Assembly (NCBI GenBank): GCA_038326775.1
Contig: JBBQKJ010000030.1
Location: 1-33,978, forward strand
Reading direction: 5' to 3'
DNA length: 33,978 nt
From: DYIU01 sp038326775
Lineage (GTDB): Bacteria; Actinomycetota; Geothermincolia; Fen-727; Anoxymicrobiaceae
Shown: positions 10,283 to 18,841 of the stretch, in pieces
How the letters are laid out: every line of letters begins with the position of its first letter
Numbering within the stretch: the first letter of the stretch is position 1
Made by a program: the position numbers and the translations under genes
Notes under the pieces: model-generated
The model's database searches: none
Seen by the model: the letters and a program-made list of their open reading frames with translations, nothing else
What the model was told of the DNA's origin: nothing

Positions 10283-11692
10283 TCACGGCTTCCGATAGTC
10301 GGACCCGAGCACCACCAGGACGTCCACACCGTAGCCGGAGGTCAGCTCATCGCTGCTCTGGATCAGGGGCTCCCGGGCCCCGGTAAGGTCTGCCGCAACC
10401 AGCCCCGCCTTGGAACTCTCATCGTCCGCATAGTATATCGTAGTCTTGCTGTAGCTGCTCCCGGCGTTGCCCGTCTTTGCCGCGGCATAGCCGGCCTTCG
10501 CGAGCTCTTCCGCCACCATGGCGGCGAGCCCCGGCGTGCCCGCGCCGTTGAGCACCGCGACCTTTATGCCTGCCCTGCTCGAACTGTTCGCGCTTGCCTG
10601 CTCCTCGACGCTCGTGTCGACCTCCTGGCTGGTCTTGAACGTGGTCAGCATCGACTCGAACTGGGCCGTGTCCACGATGTAGTACCAGATGCCGCCGACG
10701 ACCTTGGGCGTGCCGGGAGCGGTGGTCATGGCGAGGCCGCCGCCCGCCCCCTGCAGCCTGCGCCCCAGGGAGAGCATCTCGGTGAAAGACAGGTCGGTCT
10801 TGATGTTCTCCGACGCGACATCGATCAGCTTGATTATCTTGAACGGGCTGCGCGTGTGCGAAGCGGTTGAGAGCATCGCCTGCAGGAACTTCCGCTGGTT
10901 CTTGATGCGGTCGAGGTCGCCCGCCGGCACGGAGTGCACGTCGTGACGGGCGCGGACCAGGGCTAGCGCCTGGTCGCCGGTCAGGACCCGGTCGCCGGCC
11001 GGAACGCGACCCGCGTACTTGTCGTTAATGGCCACGTCCACGTGCATCTTCACGCCCCCGATGGCGTTGACAATATGCTTGAAGCTCTCGAAGTCCATTA
11101 CCACGTAGTGGTTTATGTCGAGGCCTGTGAAATCCTTCACGGCCTGGATCGCGAGCTTGGGGCCTCCGAAAGCGTTGGCGGCGTTTATCTTGTTGTAGCC
11201 GCTCCGCCCCGGTATCTCCACCCGGGTGTCCCTGGGGATAGAGATGACCGCCGCCTTGTTGTTGGCGGGGTTGACACTGACCAGCATCATGATGTCGGTG
11301 CGGCTCTCCTCCTCGCCGGGCACGCTGCCTTTGTCAACGCCCATCACCAGCGTGGTCACCGGCTGGCCCTTCTTCTTGGCGTCGAGCGCCTCCCCGACTC
11401 CGGCCACGCGCATCCTGGACTCCTTCGACTTAAGCCACAAATAACCCCAGGCGAAAACGATTATGAGCAGGATGACCAGCGCGAGCGCCCCCCACTTGAG
11501 TATGGAGGTCCAGCGGACCCGGCGGCGGCGGTAGATTTGCGGCTGGTCGCCGTCGAGGCGCAGGTGCGTCTCTCCCGGGGCCTCAACGCGCCCCTTGAGC
11601 TCGCGCCGCCTGAGACGCTTTCGGTATAGATGTGGTTGGTCGCCGTCGAGGTGCAACTGCGGCTCGTCAGTGTTTTTGCCGTGTCTTGTCAT
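10283..11692 (-). CDS. LytR-CpsA-Psr (LCP) family protein with LytR_C domain
   Basis: LCP enzymes attach teichoic acids, capsule or arabinogalactan-type polymers to peptidoglycan outside the membrane. The 469-residue product has a basic cytoplasmic tail, one transmembrane helix (about residues 64-87), the LCP domain starting near TTLVMGVDKG with conserved SRTDIMMLVSVNP, ISIPRDTRVEIPG and the late RARHDVHSVPAGDLDRIKNQRKFL region, and a C-terminal LytR_C domain (KVAVLNGAGTPGLA). The tail carries an internal duplication, LDGDQPHLYRKR and LDGDQPQIYRRR. ATG 11692 is preferred because GGGGGA lies about nine bases upstream; the in-frame ATG at 11725 has no such site. Confidence 0.93.
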   Translation of the reverse strand: MTRHGKNTDEPQLHLDGDQPHLYRKRLRRRELKGRVEAPGETHLRLDGDQPQIYRRRRVRWTSILKWGALALVILLIIVFAWGYLWLKSKESRMRVAGVGEALDAKKKGQPVTTLVMGVDKGSVPGEEESRTDIMMLVSVNPANNKAAVISIPRDTRVEIPGRSGYNKINAANAFGGPKLAIQAVKDFTGLDINHYVVMDFESFKHIVNAIGGVKMHVDVAINDKYAGRVPAGDRVLTGDQALALVRARHDVHSVPAGDLDRIKNQRKFLQAMLSTASHTRSPFKIIKLIDVASENIKTDLSFTEMLSLGRRLQGAGGGLAMTTAPGTPKVVGGIWYYIVDTAQFESMLTTFKTSQEVDTSVEEQASANSSSRAGIKVAVLNGAGTPGLAAMVAEELAKAGYAAAKTGNAGSSYSKTTIYYADDESSKAGLVAADLTGAREPLIQSSDELTSGYGVDVLVVLGSDYRKP

Positions 11693-11838
11693 AAAATATA
11701 TCCCCCAACCCGGGCGGGGGCTCATTTCATCATAGGTAGCTCTGAACTCCAGTTTACACCAACCCGGGCTTGAGTTGAACCTCGGGAAGCCTCAGAACCG
11801 TTCCCCATCTCTGATATCATTTCCGTCGGGAGGCCTTT

Positions 11839-12555
11839 ATGAGATTTCCATCGTCATCGCTGGCAAAAGACGAGATCGTAGTATTCGACGTCCATCATCA
11901 TCCTTTCGTTCTCGCCAGGCCGGCGGCGCCGGCTCTTGCCTACCTCGTGGTCTGGCTGATACTCCTCGTGAAGGTGGGCTTCTTCCGGGTGGGCTGGGTG
12001 GTGCTGGCCGGCCTTTGCATCCTGGTCCTGCTGCTGCTGTACTGGGCCTGGAGGATCGCGGTCTGGACGCACGTGAACTTCGTGCTGACCGACCGGCGGC
12101 TCATCTACCAGTCCGGTGTCCTGACCAGGCACTCCCGGGAAATCCCACTCTCAAGGATCAATGACATCACCTGCTACCAGATGGTTCTGGGGCGCATCCT
12201 CGGGATGGGCGACCTGGTGATAGAGTCTGCATCAGAGACCGGCAAAATACCGTTTTTCGACCTGCCCGGGCCGGTGGCGTTGAAGCTCGAGATAACCGGG
12301 CAGATGCACTCCGCGCGCGGAGGGGACGAGGACGCGAAGTCGCTCGCCACGGATGTGGCGCGTGAGGTGCGAAGGGTTCAGCCGACCGCCGAGATGCCGC
12401 CGCTGCCACCCGAGCGACCGCCGCTGTATTCGGAGATAGTGGACCAGATCGAGCGCCTGGACGCGATGCGGGAGCACGGGGCCATAACCGCTGATGAGTT
12501 CGAGGAAGCCAAGCGCGGCCTGCTGGACAGACTGAAGAAGGAGAACTCGAGTTGA
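11839..12555 (+). CDS. bPH2 (YdbS-like) membrane protein with C-terminal SHOCT domain
   Basis: The 238-residue protein has an N-terminal pair of hydrophobic helices (about 33-75), then a bacterial PH-like domain of the DUF304/bPH_2 type (FVLTDRRLIYQSGVLTRHSREIPLSRINDITCYQ, key residues LTDRRL and I.L..I.DI), a linker, and a short SHOCT helix-pair (LDAMREHGAITADEFEEAKRGLL). Such proteins are membrane proteins of unknown exact role; SHOCT is a short oligomerisation module. GGGAGG lies five bases before the ATG. It is divergent from the LCP gene, and its stop overlaps the TTG start of the next gene (TTGA). The 113-base gap before it holds no clear promoter. Confidence 0.88.
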   Translation: MRFPSSSLAKDEIVVFDVHHHPFVLARPAAPALAYLVVWLILLVKVGFFRVGWVVLAGLCILVLLLLYWAWRIAVWTHVNFVLTDRRLIYQSGVLTRHSREIPLSRINDITCYQMVLGRILGMGDLVIESASETGKIPFFDLPGPVALKLEITGQMHSARGGDEDAKSLATDVAREVRRVQPTAEMPPLPPERPPLYSEIVDQIERLDAMREHGAITADEFEEAKRGLLDRLKKENSS

Positions 12556-13355
12556 TAGCCGACTACCACATACACACCGGGCTGTGCGGGCACGCGCGTG
12601 GGAATGTCGATGAGCTGGTGGAGTCCGCCCTGGAAAAGGGCTTCGAGCAGGTGGGCATCGCGGACCACATGCCGATGCTGTACGCGGAGTACACACACCT
12701 GTCGATGACGCCCGAACAGCTTCCCGGGTACGTCGAGGAGGTGCGCCAGGCGAAGGAGCGGTACGCCGGGCGCATCAAGGTGCTGCTCGGTATCGAGGCC
12801 GACTACCACGGCCCGACCCAGGCCGAGCGCGTCGCCTTGCTCGATAAGTACCCGTTCGACTACATCATCGGCTCGGTACACGTGCTTGGCGACTGGATAT
12901 TCGACTCGCCGCTGGACGTCGACCGCTACGACGAGGTGGACCTCGACGATTTCTACCTGGAGTACCTGCGGGAGGTCCGAGACATGGTCGCAAGCGGCGT
13001 CTATGACATAGTGGGGCACCCGGACCTGCCCAAGAAGTTCGACAAGAGGCCTACGATCGACCTGGCACCTCATTACCGGGAGATACTGCTGGTGATGAAG
13101 GAACGCGGGACCTGCTACGAGGTAAACACCGCGGGCCTTCGCTGGCCGGTGGGTGAGATGTACCCCGAGCCGTCTTTCGTGCGCCTGGCGGCGGAGCTCG
13201 GGGTGCCGGTCACCCTCGGGTCGGACGCCCACTGTCCCGAGGACGTGGGACGCGACTTCGACAAGGCGCTCGAGCTGGTCCGGGGCGCGGGTTACCGTGA
13301 GCTTGCCACCTTCGAGCGTGGAAAGATAACGCTCGTTGATATAGCTGGTCGTTAA
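12552..13355 (+). CDS. PHP-domain histidinol-phosphatase (HisK/HisJ family)
   Basis: A 267-residue PHP metallophosphoesterase. The metal-binding motifs are DYHIHTGLCGHARGN at the N-terminus, IADHMPM at about residues 36-42, HPD (about 156-158) and LGSDAHCPEDVG near the end, all as in HisK-type histidinol-phosphatases. The gene would remove phosphate from L-histidinol phosphate in histidine synthesis, though related PHP proteins act on other sugar or nucleotide phosphates. No other his gene is in the window. It starts with TTG inside the stop codon of the bPH2 gene, so its expression depends on that gene. The coupling to a membrane protein has no obvious metabolic logic. Confidence 0.88.
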   Translation: MIADYHIHTGLCGHARGNVDELVESALEKGFEQVGIADHMPMLYAEYTHLSMTPEQLPGYVEEVRQAKERYAGRIKVLLGIEADYHGPTQAERVALLDKYPFDYIIGSVHVLGDWIFDSPLDVDRYDEVDLDDFYLEYLREVRDMVASGVYDIVGHPDLPKKFDKRPTIDLAPHYREILLVMKERGTCYEVNTAGLRWPVGEMYPEPSFVRLAAELGVPVTLGSDAHCPEDVGRDFDKALELVRGAGYRELATFERGKITLVDIAGR

Positions 13356-13385
13356 TGATTGGGGTCAAGTATCAGCTGATTATTT

Positions 13386-14327
13386 CTATCTCAACGCGAG
13401 CCACCACACCAGGGCAGTCACGACCGCTAGCGCCACTATTGCCGCCCAGGCGTATTTGACCCAGGCCGCATCCGTTGAGCCCATTGCCGAGGCCCGGGGT
13501 GAAGCCCCGCGCTGGATCTCTTCCTTCAACCTGCAGATCGGGCAGTCACGGTACTCCTCGTAGAGCCACTCCTCGGGACGCAGGCCGAGAGAGTCGGCGA
13601 GCTCTCGCGCCGAGCGGTAGCGTGCCAGCGGCTGGCGCTCCAGGCAGCGCTCGAGCACTGCTCGGCGGTCGGCGAGCCCAACAAGAAGACCTGAGCCCCG
13701 AGGCGCGTCGAGTGCCGCGCCCGTGCCGAGGCGAAGCGCGACATAGATGAGGCCCAGCGAATAAACGTCACTGGCCGCGCTTGCGCGCTCGCCGTGAAGC
13801 TGCTCGGGGGCTTGAAAACGGCCGGCCCCTGCCTCGAGGCCGGGAAACTCGCGGGCCACGTACCAGAAGCCGAACTCGCCGACCTCGACGCCGCCGTCGC
13901 CGTCAACCCAGATATTCGAAGGCCCCAACCCCAGGTGGAGCACGCCCCACTGCCGCGCGGCCTCCACCGATACCAGGAGGTTTGCGAAGACCTCGTCGGC
14001 CCCGTCGACGCCGATATCTTCAGCCAGCACGGCCGCCAGCGGCTCGCCCCGCGGCATCACCGTGGCCACGTAGCATCGCCCGAGGGCCTCTCCCCAATCA
14101 AGCGCCTGGAGCACGCCGGGGTGCTCGAGCCTCGCCCACGCCTGTATCTCGGCCTGCATCAGCTCCCAGGCGCCCGGTTCGCGCGCTAGTCCCTTCGGGA
14201 ACACGCGGAGCATAACCTCGCGATTATGGGGAACGTGAAGCCCGCGGTAGAGCCCACCCCATTCGTCCGCCTCGAGGGGCTCCTCCAATAAATATCCTGC
14301 GTCTTTAAGAAGTTCTCGGTCGTCCAT
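13386..14327 (-). CDS. Membrane-anchored Ser/Thr pseudokinase
   Basis: The 313-residue protein keeps a protein-kinase fold: a beta-3 region (VMLRVF, 38-43), the region usually HRDxKxxN, an activation-loop APEQ motif, and DVYSLGLIYVALRLG of the F helix. Its catalytic residues are replaced. The VAIK lysine is Arg or shifted, HRDLKPSN reads HLGLGPSN (131-138) so the catalytic Asp is Gly, and DFG is EFG (151-153). A CPIC knuckle (262-265) and one C-terminal transmembrane helix (about 292-311) follow. It probably acts as a scaffold or ATP-independent sensor in the cytoplasm. TGGGGTCAA and its complement flank the gene at 13360 and 14554. Confidence 0.82.
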   Translation of the reverse strand: MDDRELLKDAGYLLEEPLEADEWGGLYRGLHVPHNREVMLRVFPKGLAREPGAWELMQAEIQAWARLEHPGVLQALDWGEALGRCYVATVMPRGEPLAAVLAEDIGVDGADEVFANLLVSVEAARQWGVLHLGLGPSNIWVDGDGGVEVGEFGFWYVAREFPGLEAGAGRFQAPEQLHGERASAASDVYSLGLIYVALRLGTGAALDAPRGSGLLVGLADRRAVLERCLERQPLARYRSARELADSLGLRPEEWLYEEYRDCPICRLKEEIQRGASPRASAMGSTDAAWVKYAWAAIVALAVVTALVWWLALR

Positions 14328-14458
14328 GATTGCTCTGCTTAATAGTAAAGCAAAGCAACCAACCCGTCAAACCCGTCATCAGCGATACCTTGCGTTTCTA
14401 ACGTCTGACGTATTCTGCGGCCGTATTTCTCCTTTCGATTCTTTTCCGTGTATCCTTG

Positions 14459-14488
14459 TTGACAGGACCGTCAGCGGGAGCCTACGAT
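14459..14488 (+). promoter_or_regulatory. Putative sigma70-type promoter of the SCP2/acyl-ligase operon
   Basis: A consensus -35 box TTGACA (14459-14464) and TACGAT (14483-14488) are 18 bases apart. Transcription would begin near 14495, giving a leader of about 85 bases that contains a TTGACCCCA motif and the GGAGGAG ribosome-binding site. The rest of the 254-base gap (14328-14581) shows no gene or stable hairpin. Confidence 0.6.
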
Positions 14489-14581
14489 AGAACGACATGT
14501 CGGTCTAGACTCGGCCGGGAGGTGGTATAGCGTACATACTAATGAAATCAGGTTTGACCCCAGATATTAGGAGGAGATGGC

Positions 14582-15121
14582 ATGCCGGAAAGTGTGATGG
14601 AGATGCAGGAATACCTGGAGTCGTACATACCGTCGGTCATCGAGAGGTTCCTGGCCGAGAGACCCGTGCCACAGATGGAGGGCACCTCTTTCACGACGCA
14701 GGTGACCATCGAGGGCGAGCGGTCTATGACGTTCGGGGTCAAGATCGACGATGCGCGCGAGATAACCGTGGAGCCGGGCGGGCTCGAGAACCCTATGTTG
14801 TCAGTCAGCCTGCCGGAGGATATATTCAGTCCGGTTACCAGGCAGGTCACCCAGATGGTCGGCAGGAAGCAGTTCGACGAGATTACCAAGGCCAGGGGGA
14901 CGCTGACCCTTGAGGTGATAATGCCCGGTGAGTGGGTGCTGCCGGTCAAGCTCACTTTCAACGGGGCGTCCGACCCGAAGGCGACGATGAGGGGCCCGGC
15001 CGAAGTCATGCTCAAGGTCCTGACCGGAGAGATAAACGGGCCCCAGGCGTTCATGGGGGGCCAGATAAAGATAGACGGCGACATGATGTTCCTCATGTCC
15101 CTTTCCTCACTGGTCGTATAA
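14582..15121 (+). CDS. SCP2 sterol-carrier-like domain protein
   Basis: A 179-residue soluble protein with no signal peptide or membrane helix. The pattern of an N-terminal helix, a beta sheet region (TFGVKIDDAREITVEPG), and the C-terminal RGPAEVMLKVLTGEINGPQAFMGGQIKIDGDMMFLMSL block fits the SCP2 fold; the KVLTGE...A...G.IKI.GD pattern is the classical SCP2 tail. Such domains bind lipids or acyl chains in a hydrophobic tunnel. The ATG has a strong AGGAGGAG site. The next gene encodes an acyl-activating enzyme after a gap of under 20 bases, so the pair may deliver and activate a fatty or aromatic acid. That role is inference. Confidence 0.8.
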   Translation: MPESVMEMQEYLESYIPSVIERFLAERPVPQMEGTSFTTQVTIEGERSMTFGVKIDDAREITVEPGGLENPMLSVSLPEDIFSPVTRQVTQMVGRKQFDEITKARGTLTLEVIMPGEWVLPVKLTFNGASDPKATMRGPAEVMLKVLTGEINGPQAFMGGQIKIDGDMMFLMSLSSLVV

Positions 15122-15136
15122 GAGGGGGCGAACATC

Positions 15137-16987
15137 CTGGAGGAGTATCCCTGGTTCGACGAATACCGGGTGTGCGGTATCTCCACGACGCTGGAGCCGT
15201 ACCCTAACGTGCCCACGCATTTTTTCATCGACGACGCCGCGAAGAGGTTCCCCCGCATGGGCGTGGTACAGCTGGGCCTGTGGATGCGCTACCCGGAAGT
15301 AAAGAAGTGCGCCGACAAGCTCTCGAACGCGCTCGCCTCGCTCGGTGTTGGAAAAGGTGACCGGGTCGCGACGATGCTGCCCACCTCGGTGCAGTTCGTC
15401 CTCTCCGATACCGCCATCAGCAAGGCCGGCGCGGTGCACGTGCCGTGCAGCTTCCTGGAGTCGAAGGAAAACCTCGCCCGCAAGTTCGACGAGTGCTCCC
15501 CCATGGCGCTCATCTGCCTGGACGAGCACCTTCCGGTAGGCGAGCAGTTGAAAGAGCACATGTCGGCTCCCAACATCATCGCCACGGACATCTTCGACTT
15601 CTCCTCGAAGCTTCGGCGAAAGCCCGGCACGGGCGGCGCGCTCCGGCTGCTCGACCTTATAGCCCAGGCCCGGCCTGAGCCTCCAGGGGTCGCGATCGAC
15701 CCGCCGCGCGACCTTGAGACCCTGCTGTTCACCGGTGGCACCACGGGCATCGCCAAGGGTTGCATGCTGACCCACCGAAACGTGGTCGCCAACGCCATCC
15801 AGAACCCGGTGGTCTTCGGGCCAACGGGCAACCTCTTCCGCGGCAACATGTCGGTGATAATGGGCAACCCGTTCTTTCACAGCTACGGCCACGACATGTT
15901 CCATACCATGTCGCAAATGGCTTTCAACCTGCTGCTGCTGGTAGACCCGAGGGACTACAAGGCGATGCTCGCTATGGTCCGTGAGTACCACCCGGTCCTG
16001 CAGGTGGGCGTGCCCACCCAGTTCATGAACCTGCTCGACGAGGACGTCAAGAAGTGCAAGGTGATAGGAATATCCGGGTCGGCCCCTCTTCGGCCCAGCG
16101 TTCAGGAAGAGTTCGAGGAGAAGAGCGGCGGCCTGGTCGCCGAGGGCTACGGGCTCTCCGAGCTCGTCGCCGTTTCGCACTTCAACGTGTCCGCCCTTAT
16201 CAGGGTGATGGGAGGCCGCATGAACATGCGGGTCCTCAACCACACCCTGTTCGGTCCGGCGGTGCCGGTGCTGAGGTGGTTTGCTAGGCTTACAGGCCCC
16301 AAGGTTTTCGGAATGATATTCATGGGGATCGTCAGCGCTTTCTCCACGATCACCCGTAAGCTGAAGTCGGTGAGGAAAGTCGAGAGGCGCGCGACCGTCG
16401 GCATTCCACTGCCGGATACGGAGGTCCGGGTTCTCGCCCTGGACACCGGCAAGCCGATACCGCTGGACGAGCTCTCGCGCGAAGACAGGACCGGAGAGAT
16501 GATAATCAGGGGTCCACAGGCGATGCTCGGTTACTGGCCTGACGAGGGCACGGGCCTGGACGAGGAGGGCTTCGTGCACACGGGCGACGTTGTCAAGATG
16601 GACGAGAAAGGTTACTTCTCCATCGTGGACCGGACCAAGGACATGGTCATCGTCTCAGGCTTCAAGGTTTACACTCGCGAGGTTGACGACTTGCTGCACG
16701 AGCACCCGGCGACGGAGCTCGCCGCGGCCATAGGAGTGCCGGACCCGGCCAGGCCAGGCAGCGAGCACCTGGTGGTGTTCGTCCAGCTCAAGGAGGAGCA
16801 CCGTGGGCAGGTCACCGAAAGTGACTACGTCGAGTTCCTGCGGGGCAAGGTCGCCAGGTACGCGGTCCCCAGGTGGGTGGCCTTTGTCGACGAGATGCCG
16901 GTGACAGAGGTCTTCAAAGTGCGCAAGAACGACCTTCGCGCGATGGCGCTCGAGCGCATGGGCCCGGAGGCCGAGACACAGAGTTAG
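15137..16987 (+). CDS. AMP-forming acyl-CoA synthetase/ligase with unusual mid-domain insertion
   Basis: An ANL-superfamily enzyme that adenylates a carboxylic acid and transfers it to CoA. It shows the phosphate loop LLFTGGTTGIAKG, YGLSE, the A7 motif TGD, DRTKDMVIVSGFKV, and a C-terminal lysine (about 583 from the GTG) in MPVTEVFKVRKNDLR. Between YGLSE and GIPLPDTEV lie about 75 extra residues with hydrophobic stretches (VLRWFARL, FGMIFMGIVSAF), so it may touch the membrane. The first GTG is 15170, but the family-typical EEYPWF lies before it. AGAGGGGG at 15121-15128 points to CTG 15137 or ATC 15134. From 15137 the product has 616 residues. The stop overlaps the convergent cysteine synthase stop. 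Confidence 0.88.
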   Translation: MEEYPWFDEYRVCGISTTLEPYPNVPTHFFIDDAAKRFPRMGVVQLGLWMRYPEVKKCADKLSNALASLGVGKGDRVATMLPTSVQFVLSDTAISKAGAVHVPCSFLESKENLARKFDECSPMALICLDEHLPVGEQLKEHMSAPNIIATDIFDFSSKLRRKPGTGGALRLLDLIAQARPEPPGVAIDPPRDLETLLFTGGTTGIAKGCMLTHRNVVANAIQNPVVFGPTGNLFRGNMSVIMGNPFFHSYGHDMFHTMSQMAFNLLLLVDPRDYKAMLAMVREYHPVLQVGVPTQFMNLLDEDVKKCKVIGISGSAPLRPSVQEEFEEKSGGLVAEGYGLSELVAVSHFNVSALIRVMGGRMNMRVLNHTLFGPAVPVLRWFARLTGPKVFGMIFMGIVSAFSTITRKLKSVRKVERRATVGIPLPDTEVRVLALDTGKPIPLDELSREDRTGEMIIRGPQAMLGYWPDEGTGLDEEGFVHTGDVVKMDEKGYFSIVDRTKDMVIVSGFKVYTREVDDLLHEHPATELAAAIGVPDPARPGSEHLVVFVQLKEEHRGQVTESDYVEFLRGKVARYAVPRWVAFVDEMPVTEVFKVRKNDLRAMALERMGPEAETQS

Positions 16988-17910
16988 ATGCCCTCGAGGG
17001 GCGCGTCAGAGCGCTGATGGCTGAAGCACTCGGTTGAGAGATAGCGGTCGCCGCGGTCCGGGAAGATGACCACCATGGTGCCGCGCCGGATCAGGGTCGC
17101 CTGGTGGCACGCCTCACACATCGCCGCGCCCGAGGATATCCCGACGAAGAGCCCGGTCTTGCTCACAAGCTCACGGGTCATGGTGAACGCCGAGCGGTCG
17201 TCCACGTTCATCTTCTCGTCGAGCACCGCCAGGTCGAAGATGGGCGGCATGTAATCGCCCAGGTTGCGCAGCCCCTGGATGCGCGAGTTGGGAAACGGCT
17301 CGACGCCGACGACCTTCATCTTCGGGTCGCGTTCTCGAAGCTTACTCGAGACGCCCATCAGCGTCCCACCCGTCCCGATGCCCGCCACCAGAACGTCGAC
17401 CTCGTCGGTCTGCTCGATTATCTCCTGCCCGGTGCCCTCGTAGTGCGAGCGCACGTTATCGGGGTTCGCGAACTGGTCGGGCATGTAGTACTGGTCGTCC
17501 TCCGCCAGCTTGCGGCCGAGGGCGATGGCCCCGTTCATGCCTTCCTCGCCGGGGGTAAGGATGAGCTCGGCGCCGAAAGCCTTGAGCGCCTGCTGGCGCT
17601 CCACGCTCATGGTCTCGGGCATGACTATCTTTATCGTGTAGCCCTTGAGCGCGGCTACCATCGCCAGGCCGATGCCGGTGTTCCCGCTGGTGGGCTCGAG
17701 AATGGTCATGCCGCGCGTCAGCTCGCCGCGTTCCTCGGCGCCCTCTATCATGCATAGGGCGATGCGGTCTTTGACCGAGCTGCACGGGTTGAACCCCTCC
17801 AGCTTGGCGAGTATCCGCACGCCGGGGTTCGGGTTTATGGGCGCGCCGATCTCCACCACCGGCGTCTGACCGATGAGGCCCAGCACGCCTTTGAGGCTCG
17901 GGTCCTGCAC
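16984..17910 (-). CDS. Cysteine synthase (O-acetylserine sulfhydrylase family)
   Basis: A PLP fold-type II enzyme that makes cysteine from O-acetylserine (or a related activated serine) and sulfide. The PLP lysine is in NPCSSVKDRIA, the substrate loop is TSGNTGIGLA, and the phosphate-binding glycine loop is GIGTGGTLMG; ISSGAA and IFPDRGDRYLST complete the family pattern. GTG 17910 is preferred because AAGGAG is seven bases upstream; a TTG at 17940 would add ten residues without a site. The resulting 308 residues match the family. The stop codon overlaps that of the acyl ligase, so the two genes are convergent with no room for a terminator between them. Confidence 0.93.
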   Translation of the reverse strand: MQDPSLKGVLGLIGQTPVVEIGAPINPNPGVRILAKLEGFNPCSSVKDRIALCMIEGAEERGELTRGMTILEPTSGNTGIGLAMVAALKGYTIKIVMPETMSVERQQALKAFGAELILTPGEEGMNGAIALGRKLAEDDQYYMPDQFANPDNVRSHYEGTGQEIIEQTDEVDVLVAGIGTGGTLMGVSSKLRERDPKMKVVGVEPFPNSRIQGLRNLGDYMPPIFDLAVLDEKMNVDDRSAFTMTRELVSKTGLFVGISSGAAMCEACHQATLIRRGTMVVIFPDRGDRYLSTECFSHQRSDAPLEGI

Positions 17911-18047
17911 TGTCTGTCTCCTTCGGGATTCGTCGAGCAATTATACATCAGCGTTACCGGGGCGAGGGCGCGCCGGTGTGCGCTCTCCCACGTTGAGGCG
18001 GGTAAGTGATATATTCACACAAGGCCGCGACGTCACCAGGAGGAGCT

Positions 18048-18518
18048 ATGGCCGGCGAGAGCAGGGCGGGCCTGACCGATTCGATAGTCATCAACGCTGA
18101 TCCGGAAGCCATCATGGAGGCCCTGCTCGATTTCGAGAGCTACCCGGATTGGATGACGGGAGTCGAAGAGATCGAGGTCCGCAACCGGGACGGGAAGAAG
18201 CGCGGCACCGAGGTCCGCTACAAGGTGGACGCCGTCGTCACAAAGCTCGACTACGTTTTGTCATACGCCTACAAGGACAGGGAGAGACTTATCGAGATCG
18301 GCTGCGTCGAGGGCGACCTCGAGGAAGTCGACTCCTCCTACCTGCTCGAGCCGCTGGACGAGGGGCGCACCGAGGTCACCTACCACTACGACGTCACCTA
18401 CACCATCCCCAAAGCGCTCCGCGGGCCGCTCGCCAGGAGACTCATCAAACAGGTCGACAAGCGCGTCATGAACTCCGCGCTCAAAGACCTTAAGAAACGG
18501 GTGGAGTCGCTCAAGTGA
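18048..18518 (+). CDS. SRPBCC/polyketide-cyclase-like (START-fold) protein
   Basis: A 156-residue soluble protein. The N-terminal pattern DSIVINADPEAIMEALLDFESYPDWMTGVEEIEV is the classical start of the SRPBCC family (key residues V..I.ADPE.I...L.DFE.YP.W), and the long C-terminal helix LKDLKKRVESL closes the helix-grip fold. Members bind hydrophobic ligands; some aid ubiquinone biogenesis or toxin systems. No specific role can be read here. ATG 18048 is chosen over an upstream ATG at 18006 because AGGAGG lies just before it. The gap 17911-18047 contains a TATATT near 18009 but no convincing -35 box. Confidence 0.87.
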   Translation: MAGESRAGLTDSIVINADPEAIMEALLDFESYPDWMTGVEEIEVRNRDGKKRGTEVRYKVDAVVTKLDYVLSYAYKDRERLIEIGCVEGDLEEVDSSYLLEPLDEGRTEVTYHYDVTYTIPKALRGPLARRLIKQVDKRVMNSALKDLKKRVESLK

Positions 18519-18531
18519 GACCGGTTGCTCT

Positions 18532-18741
18532 TCAGTCGACCGCGATCATCACGTTGGTAGCCTTGATGACCGCATAGACCTCTTTGCCATCCGCGAGACC
18601 GAGGTTCTCCGCCGAAGCCTTGGTGATGACCGCCACGACCTCTTCGCCGCCCGCGAGCTCCAGGACGACCTCCGAGTTTACGGCCCCGTGGGTCACACCC
18701 GTGACCTTTCCTTTGAGAACATTGCGCGCGCTTAACTTCAC
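18532..18741 (-). CDS. mop: Mop-type molybdopterin/molybdate-binding protein (single TOBE domain)
   Basis: A 69-residue protein that is one TOBE/Mop domain: KLSARNVLKGKVTGV, the central VNSEVVLELAGGEEVVAVITKASAENLGL, and the closing GKEVYAVIKATNVMIAV. Mop proteins of this size bind molybdate or tungstate as oligomers in the cytoplasm and buffer the metal. GTG 18741 is chosen because GGAGG is eight bases upstream and because Mop proteins normally begin MK(I/L)SARN; an upstream ATG at 18756 lies over the ribosome-binding site. It is the nearest gene downstream of the surface operon with sulfite-oxidase-fold domains, which fits a Mo/W island. It converges with the SRPBCC gene, 13 bases apart. 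Confidence 0.92.
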   Translation of the reverse strand: MKLSARNVLKGKVTGVTHGAVNSEVVLELAGGEEVVAVITKASAENLGLADGKEVYAVIKATNVMIAVD

Positions 18742-18841
18742 GTCACTCACCTCCATATACCCGCGTACTTCAACCCTATGTTCAACGAACACCGGCGGTA
18801 TCCTGCGGCACCCCTGGCGACCGGCTTCCGGGCGCAAGCGA

